Shown here: positions 7,471-13,247 of the stretch, in pieces
Position numbering within the stretch: the stretch's first letter is position 1
Layout of the letters: each line of letters starts with the position of its first letter
Assembly (NCBI GenBank): GCA_010279815.1
Contig: QEOQ01000088.1
Span: forward strand, 75,123-88,369
DNA: 13,247 nucleotides
Direction of reading: 5' to 3'
Source of the DNA: Brachionus plicatilis
Taxonomy: Eukaryota; Rotifera; Eurotatoria; Ploima; Brachionidae
Translations under genes and position numbers: made by a program
The notes under the pieces: generated by a model
Databases searched by the model: none
Told to the model about the DNA's origin: nothing
What the model saw: only the letters and a program-made list of their open reading frames with translations

Positions 7471-7806
7471 TGTTGAATTACAGCACTCTTTGAATTCATC
7501 CACCATTGGACTAAATATAAGTTTTGAGTCTAATGTGATTCCTAAGAATTTGATTTTTTCCTCATTATTTAAATTTTTACCATTAATTCTAAGGTTAAGA
7601 TTGATTTTAACTTTTGTTTTTTTCTCAAAGATCATGTAACATGACTTTTCAATAGAAATTTTCATTTTCCATTTGAAAAGCCATCTTTCAACTTCTTTTA
7701 GGTACTTGTTAATCATGTTTTCAAGATTTCCTATCTTTTTAAAAATAAAAAAAGTAGCCAAATCATCTGCAAAAAAAAGAGAGTACTGGCAATTTGCTTT
7801 GTTTCA
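7463..7806 (-). pseudogene. LINE copy C, reverse-transcriptase fragment (5'-truncated)
   Basis: On the minus strand it reads from about 7806: ANCQYSLFFADDLATFF..., carrying the F-A-D-D catalytic motif of reverse transcriptases (about 7763-7774). It continues ...VERWLFKWKMKISIEKSC..., a match to the plus-strand copy, and ...KIKFLGITLDSKLIFSP..., ending ECCNSTVNI at the target duplication. No RT motifs upstream of FADD are present, so the copy is 5'-truncated, as is common for LINEs. Joined across the hAT-like element with one target copy removed, the frame continues as ...STVNIIKYLSN.... The family looks jockey/CR1-like; the exact clade is not resolved. Confidence 0.88.
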
Positions 7807-7901
7807 TAGTAAAAAAAAAGTAAAAAAAAAAGACAAAAATTAAATAAGCTAAAATATAAAATGAAAGACTATTGAAATAGACAAATTAAGTAATTAAATC
7901 A
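7807..7901. other. A-rich sequence resembling LINE 3' UTR
   Basis: An A-rich stretch with words shared with the A/C LINE 3' UTR region (agctaaaatNtaaaatgaaa at about 7848-7866 and about 4691-4709). It is probably a small remnant of another LINE 3' end. No terminal stem-loop is visible. Confidence 0.35.
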
Positions 7902-8186
7902 CAGTTGTTTAAAAGTCACAACAAGTCAAAGCCATTAATTTGACTGCTCAGAAAGGCTTTTTTTAATTTTCATTCAAAAGTCCAAGTCGAGACTTTAAAA
8001 TTTTGAATACTGAAGAAGAATTGTGAAGACATTTATGCTAAAATTGCAAGAAAATTCTGATATATGGCAAATCTATTGCATTAGACAACCCAAGAGTTTA
8101 TAAATTTTTTGAAATGAAGCCTGATCTAGCAAATTAAAAATAAAATTCCCGACTTGGACTTTTTTTGGAACTTTTAAAAAGCTCTT
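7902..8186. mobile_element. Short hAT-like sibling copy, internally undisrupted
   Basis: It begins CAGTTGTTTAAAAGTC and runs through the same unique sequence as the element at 6525-7462, in inverted orientation: a segment near 8005-8057 matches 7314-7380, then 8058-8150 matches 6560-6662. It lacks the nested insertion. Its right end, near CTCTT at 8186, is diverged and I could not define a target duplication. No coding capacity. Confidence 0.75.
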
Positions 8187-8206
8187 AATCAAAGTAATGA
8201 CTTATG

Positions 8207-8360
8207 TTTATAAAAAAATTTAAAAGTCCGCTACATTGAAGAGTGAATTTGGGAACAATTTTGTTAAAATAAAACTTTAATGTCTTTTTCAAGATGAATT
8301 TTGATATAAAAAACTTTTTCTAGAAATAATTAACAATTTTTGTTAAAATTTAAAATATTA
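8207..8360 (+). repeat. Direct repeat, left copy, flanking the plus-strand LINE
   Basis: About 150 bp that recurs in the same orientation at 9617-9756. Shared words include ATGAATTTTGATAT, TTTTCTAG and AAAATTTAAAATATT. Identity looks like roughly three quarters to four fifths by eye. It lies directly before the plus-strand LINE copy. Confidence 0.75.
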
Positions 8361-8383
8361 AAAATAGAAAAAAAAGAACCTTC

Positions 8384-9384
8384 GCCCTTACCTAATACAT
8401 TGGATTAATTCATTCTTAGACTCAAGATCATTTAAAGTAAATGCAAATGGTCATATAAGTGATGATAACCATATTAAAGCAGGTGTTCCTCAAGGCTCAG
8501 TAATTAGTCCATTACTTTTTAGTATATTTATCAATGACATACCTGAAAGAGATAAAAAAAATAGTGAATACTCTTTTTATTTTGCTGACGACTTGGTCAC
8601 ATTCTACATTTTTAAGAAATAAGGAAAAATGGCTCTTCAAGTGGAAGAAGAAAATATCTGTTGAAGAGTCTTGCTTCATTGTCTTCACTGAATATAATAA
8701 GGAAAATATTGACTTTAAAATATATAAAAATAAAATTGAGAGTCAAAAGAAAATCAAGTTCTTAGACATAAAAATTAATTCAAAATTAACCTTTACACCC
8801 AATGGTTGATGAAATAAAACAGCGTTGTAGTTCATGGTTAAACTTAATAAAAATATTGTCAAACAAAAAATGGGGTCTTAATTATTACTCTAGGAAACCT
8901 ATATAAATCTTTAATCGGATCCATAATTGATTACTCTTTTCCGTGCCTGAATTCACTTTCAGAGACAATCATTAAAAAAATTCAAGTGTTACAAAACTCA
9001 GCAGTTCGTTTTATTCTTAAACTAAAATATGATACTTCTTCTAATATTATGCATCATGAGGCACTTAATAAACTTAAATTCCAAACTGTCTCGAATCGAC
9101 TTTTTGAACTGGGCGAAAGAAATGTAGCGGGAGGACTCCGTCATTCTGCTCCATCGGTTGTCAAACTGGTTGATGAATATAAAGCTGGTATGAATCACGA
9201 TTTTTGTATCTCATCTTTTCATTCATAAATGAAAATAACTTACTTTAAATTTAAAAGTTTTTTAAACTGTTTTAATTATTTTTTTTTATTTTTTTTTATC
9301 TTATTTTATTTTATTTTATTTTATTTTTTTTTTTTTAATCTGAAGGAGCGTATGCTCGAACAGAAAACAAAAAAATAAAATAAG
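8384..9384 (+). pseudogene. LINE copy D, decayed reverse transcriptase with 3' tail
   Basis: A 5'-truncated non-LTR retrotransposon. From about 8390 it reads ...WINSFLDSRSFKV..., then ...GVPQGSVISPLLFSIFIND... (the conserved P-Q-G-S RT motif) and SFYFADDLVTFY (catalytic F-A-D-D, 8581-8592). A stop and frame change follow at about 8620, where about 16 residues present in copy C are missing. The next frame reads WLFKWKKKISVEESC... and ...KIKFLDIKINSKLTF.... Another one-base shift occurs before MVDEIKQRC (8802). Further stops precede ...IKKIQVLQNSAVRFILKLKYD... and ...FELGERNVAGGLRHSAP... to about 9228. The 3' UTR has TTTTA runs and the stem-loop CTGAAGGAGCGTATGCTCGA (from 9340), then an A-rich tail to about 9384. 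It is inactive. Confidence 0.88.
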
Positions 9385-9616
9385 ATATGTTTAATACCTG
9401 ACTCCATTGTGTAGCTGCTATCTTGCTACTTCTTCTTTCTTTCCTGAACTGATCAATACTTAAACATTCTGCACCTGTCATTACTAACAATGTGTCTTTT
9501 TTTAATTTTTTTATCTAATTTTTTCTTTACATTTTTATTTTATTATTTTTTTAATCTTAAGGAGCTTTAGATCGGCGCAGATAAAACAAATAAATAAATA
9601 AATAAAAATAAATATT
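9385..9616 (+). mobile_element. LINE 3' end, copy E (outer type), directly after copy D
   Basis: It starts near the end of the LINE ORF: a stretch at 9400-9455 matches the last codons of copy C (the CTCCATTGTGTA word and the TTTCCTGAACT word occur in both). An AT-rich 3' UTR follows, then the motif CTTAAGGAGCTTTAGATCGG with CGCAG (9556-9580) and an ATAAA-rich tail to about 9616. It is therefore a separate 5'-truncated copy placed head to tail after copy D. The GGCGCA ending is shared only with copy A. Confidence 0.75.
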
Positions 9617-9756
9617 TTTATAGAAAAATTAAAAAGTCAGCTTCATTGGATAGTGGATTTGTAAGAAATTTTGTTCAAATAAAATTTTAATAATTTTTTC
9701 AAAATGAATTTTGATATTAAAAAATTTTTCTAGCAATAATAAAAATTTAAAATATT
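9617..9756 (+). repeat. Direct repeat, right copy, flanking the plus-strand LINE
   Basis: Second copy of the repeat at 8207-8360, beginning immediately after the tail of LINE copy E. The two copies bracket the whole D-plus-E unit. I did not see a third copy in the window. Confidence 0.75.
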
Positions 9757-9816
9757 CTAAAATTTCGTTAAGTTATCATAGTAAATCGAATTTTATAAAA
9801 TTTTAAATAAATTGCC

Positions 9817-11158
9817 CTGCTCCACATATTTTCACTCAAATAAGGCTCATTTGAGTGCGAGTTTGAATGATAAGCACTCAACTCTCAGTCACCCTTGATC
9901 AGGCATTTTTTTTGCGTGATACACTCTCACTCACACTCAAAACGCATTTTATATGCGTGACAAAATTTAAAAAAATTTTTTAATTTTTTTTTTTGAATGT
10001 CAAAATAAATAAATAAAAATTTTAGAACGTTTTGAAATATTTTTAAGTTCGAATTTTAATTTAAATAGGCAAAAGCTAGCACAAACAGTGGGTTGAGAAC
10101 TTGATTTATTTTAAGTCTTAAAATTTTTAAAAAAATACTTTTGTGTTGCAACAAAAGCTTTATTAATTTTGAAATTTAAAATAATATATGTTATTTTTTA
10201 ATAAGTTTTAAAAAATTAGGGGGACTTAAGTTGGTTAAATTAGTTCGCTTCAACTCTTTTTACATTTTGTTGATTTTTGAAAAATATTCAAAAAAGATAA
10301 TTTTGAAAAAAAAATTTTTAGGTAAAAAACTGGATTGAAACGAGCTTTATTCCCTCATTAAATAGAGAAAATAGAGTGATATGAAGTTAAAAACTGTCTT
10401 TTTAATTTTTCTGTATAAGTTTGAGGTTGAGCCACAAATTCAGTTATTTAGATTATAGTTCTATTGACAGTATTGATTCACTAAATAGTTTTACTTCTTT
10501 TTTTGAATTAAACACAAGACGTGTTTTAATTCATGATTAGTAAAGATAGATATTTAAAAAAAAACATCTAAAACTCACGTTATTATTTAATACCAGACAC
10601 TAATCACCCTTAACACATATTCGTGAACATCCCTGTTTTTTTATTTATCAGAATCAGAAGAATTTTTACACATTATTTAGATTATTCAAGAGATCTAATT
10701 GTTCATTTAGCATAAAATCAAAATAAATTTATTTTGATTTTTTTTTGAATAAATAATCAAAAAATTAAACAAAATTTATAATATTTTTATCAAGTTTTTA
10801 ATTATTAAATCAGCTAAAACATCATGAAATTATTGTGCATAAAATATTGATAAATGAGAAAAATTACAAATAAAATAAGATTTTATTAAAAAATTTAAAA
10901 CTAAAAATAAATCAAGTTCTGGACCAACGGTTTGTGCTAGATTTTGCCCATTTAAATTTAATTTGAACTTAAAAATATTTCAAAATGTTTAAAATTTTAT
11001 TTTATCTATTTTCACATTTAAAAAAAAAAGAAAAATTTAAAATTTATTTATAATTTTGTCTCGCAAAATAAATGTGTGATCACGTATGAGTGAGATTTGA
11101 GTGCTTATTACTCAAACTCACTCATACTCAAAAAAAATCGGTGAAATTGTTTGCTCTG
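9817..11158. mobile_element. Non-autonomous element with ~100-bp inverted ends carrying hairpins
   Basis: The left end (9817-9925) and the reverse complement of the right end (about 11060-11158) share a diverged but clear alignment, including ATAAGCACTCAA, TTGATCA/GTGATCA and TTTTGCG. Each end also folds on itself. On the left, CACTCAAAT (9833-9841) pairs with ATTTGAGTG (9849-9857). On the right, 11084-11102 pairs with 11110-11127 over 18 bases with one bulge. The core (9960-11060) is AT-rich and has no credible ORF. I could not find a convincing target duplication, so the exact outer limits and superfamily are open. Confidence 0.6.
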
Positions 11159-11259
11159 CTCTTGATAAAATTTCTCCCAACTTCACTCTCGAGCTACATT
11201 ATATTTCAATATCTCTTTTTAATTTCTGTTTATGTTATCCAATTTGACTTTATTTTAAT

Positions 11260-11325
11260 TTTTTTAATTTTATTCTGAAGGAGCTTAAGCTCGGTACAGT
11301 AAACAAATTAATTTATAAAAAATAA
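11260..11325 (+). mobile_element. LINE 3' end, copy F
   Basis: Terminal motif CTGAAGGAGCTTAAGCTCGG plus TACAG at 11275-11299, containing a perfect 12-bp palindrome GAGCTTAAGCTC (11281-11292). An A-rich tail follows. The body upstream of 11260 is T-rich and its start cannot be fixed. No coding sequence. Confidence 0.65.
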
Positions 11326-11386
11326 AAGTCCAATTCATGACTTTGACTTGAGTTAGACTTTTTTCCTTGGCTTTTATACAATTCTG
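11326..11386. mobile_element. Solo terminal fragment of the AAGTC-rich hAT-like family
   Basis: A short stretch with repeated AAGTC/GACTT words that ends CTTTTATACAATTCTG, matching the right terminus of the nested element (CTTTTATGCAACTCTG at 7297-7312). Only one end is present. It directly follows the tail of LINE copy F. Confidence 0.55.
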
Positions 11387-13247
11387 ATTTAAATACAAAA
11401 TCGATAAAGTCTTCTATCAGGTAAAATACTTGACGTAAATTGCTAGCTGTCCTACTTTATTATCGATTGAATTTATTTAAAATTTTTGCTCAAAGATAAA
11501 TTATCATTTATGTTTTTTCTGATCCGCTTATAAGACAACAAAATAAAATTTGAAAATTAATATTTTTTCGTCGTCTGATTTGATTTTTATTTTATGAAAA
11601 AAGAAAAATTTTGACTAAAATAATAATTTGGTCAATTGAAATTGCTTGCCAAAGTCAAGATTATTTTTGCAAATTTAAAAAAATAATAATCAAAAATGAA
11701 ATTAACTCCAATTTATTCTTGAATTAATTAATTTAACAACATGAGATGTTTTCATGAGCTAATTTTTAATTCAAGCAAATTTTTTAATTTAATCACCCAT
11801 TTTTAATTTATTATAAATAATAACTTCAAAAAATAACTCAGTTAAGTAATAAGATCAGGTGGTCAGACAATTGATTAGACTCCTTGGCCATTGACCATTT
11901 TTGTATTCTTAATTTTGAATTTTGACCATTTTTGATTTTTATCTTCATAAAATATTTCTTCTTTTACTTCACTTATTTTTTAATCTATTGTTTTGACAGT
12001 ATTTTTGATATTTTTTATCGTCAATTTTTCCTAATTTTACGGTTATTTTCAAATTTATACTTTTTTTTGAAAAAAATTAATTTTCTACAGAAATTAAAAA
12101 AAAAAACAATCTAAATAAATATAAAGAAACAAATATTTTCGCCTTCTTACAATTCTAATTAAAAATAATAAAAAATTGCATAATTAGATTATTTTAAAAT
12201 TATAATTTTTTCTAAAAAATTTCTTAAAATTCCTGAATTATTTATTTATTGATTCAAATAACGCAAATTGTGGCGATGGATAAAATAAAATAGAAAATTA
12301 AATCAAAAGAGTAATAATAAGAAAAAAATATAAGTCAATATAAATTTAGATTTACGACTTAGGTACTTCATCGCATAGTATTATTCTAATTTTAATTTTA
12401 TTCTTTATATTTCAATTTATTTAAATAAAATAATAAAAAAGAGAAATAATCATTTTCTGCCTTTCAACTGAATCAATGTGCCTTTTAAATGATACAACTT
12501 TTGGTTCATAAAAATAAAAAATATAATTTTGACAAATTTTAAAAAATTCCAAATATAATTACATGGAAGACATTTATTGTTTTCCAAAGTCAAAAGTCAA
12601 TTTTCAACCTCTAATTTAATTGTAATAACCTAATTAGCAGAGATTCGATTATTGAGATAAAATAATCTTAATATTAGCAGCCTTGTTCGATAAGAAAATG
12701 TAATGTCAAAATTAATAAAAAATTCACAAAGCTCTTTTTTAAGACATGATTTTTGTTTTTTTTTATGATGCCTTTTCAAATTTGTTTAAATTTTTTAATA
12801 AAATATGCATTTTTAATGCTTTTATATTTATTTTAAACATAATGAATAAAATTAAATATATTATTCGAAAAAAAAAATCGAAAATTCTTTAGCCTGTAAT
12901 AATGTGCTTGAATTTAATTATTAAAATGAAAGAGCCAAAGTGAATTTTAGTTCGTTCTTAAGAATTTCTTTATATTTAAAGCTTCATCAATATTTGTTGT
13001 AAAATAATTTTTGATTTTTCCATTCCAGAACTATAATAATTTGTAAATTTCTTTTTTGGCTCAGCCATATCTTAATTAAAATAATTATTTTCACTTTATT
13101 CCAAGTTGTTTAGTCGTTGTTTAGATGCAAAAATGTTAACTTTGTTTAAAATATTTTTTGAAAACAATCTTATCATCGATTCTTTATTGTCAAGCAACAA
13201 TTGCTCAGTTCAATACCTTAAGAATTTAAAAAATATCTTACTAATCA
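11387..13247. other. AT-rich intergenic sequence, no gene seen
   Basis: About 1.9 kb of AT-rich DNA. The longest open stretch (about 11932-12114, plus) translates to an F/I/L/K-rich composition expected of random AT-rich sequence. I saw no splice-bounded exon, RNA gene, LINE terminus or inverted repeat that I could support on either strand. Confidence 0.5.

Noticed and set aside
9301..9336. TTTTA tandem run as an independent microsatellite
   Set aside because: It is part of the T-rich 3' UTR of LINE copy D, as equivalent runs precede the stem-loop in copy C.
4742..11386. CRISPR-like spacing of the repeated AAGTC or LINE motifs
   Set aside because: Repeats are irregular in spacing and orientation, lie in eukaryotic DNA with spliced genes, and are explained by transposon ends.
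11932..12114. F/I/L-rich open frame resembling a small membrane protein
   Set aside because: Such composition is expected from T-rich random sequence, and there is no support from start context, splice sites or neighbouring exons.

Overview
The window looks like AT-rich nuclear DNA from a small invertebrate animal. It holds one protein-coding gene, on the minus strand, with a short-intron structure (64, 47 and one 1000 nt intron) and exons much GC-richer than their surroundings. Most of the rest is decayed transposable elements. A monogonont rotifer (Brachionus-like) would fit the base composition, small introns, divergent nuclear receptor and LINE decay, but this is an inference; another lophotrochozoan is possible.

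Layout. 1-1251: AT-rich, with one coding-like patch (127-541) of unknown origin. 1252-3685 (minus): a nuclear hormone receptor with a complete two-zinc-finger DNA-binding domain and an NR1-type ligand-binding domain. I rebuilt the C-terminus from three further exons (2389-2501, 1359-1388, 1252-1311), giving a 440-residue protein that seems to end without an AF-2 helix 12. 3686-4560: upstream flank, unusually dense in inverted repeats and hairpins, some of it relatively GC-rich.

4561-11386: a nested transposon graveyard. A 5'-truncated jockey/CR1-like LINE (minus, about 7806 to 4726) was broken in its reverse-transcriptase ORF by a hAT-like element (6525-7462), which carries a related element nested inside it (6671-7312). 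Its 3' tail was broken by a 1.2 kb foldback element (4750-5970). Each insertion is flanked by an identifiable 8-bp target duplication, and removing the first one restores the LINE reading frame. A shorter hAT sibling (7902-8186) preserves the empty site of the nested insertion. A second, more decayed LINE copy (plus, about 8384-9384) is followed by another LINE 3' end (9385-9616); together they are bracketed by a ~140-bp direct repeat that may be an exceptionally long target duplication. 9817-11158 is a third non-autonomous inverted-repeat element with hairpins in its ends. Six copies of one LINE 3'-terminal stem-loop motif are scattered through the region.

11387-13247: AT-rich sequence in which I see no gene. 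The receptor is the only likely functional gene; the elements do not form a pathway with it, although the long foldback could yield double-stranded RNA if transcribed. I found no bacterial-type operon, CRISPR array, tRNA or rRNA.
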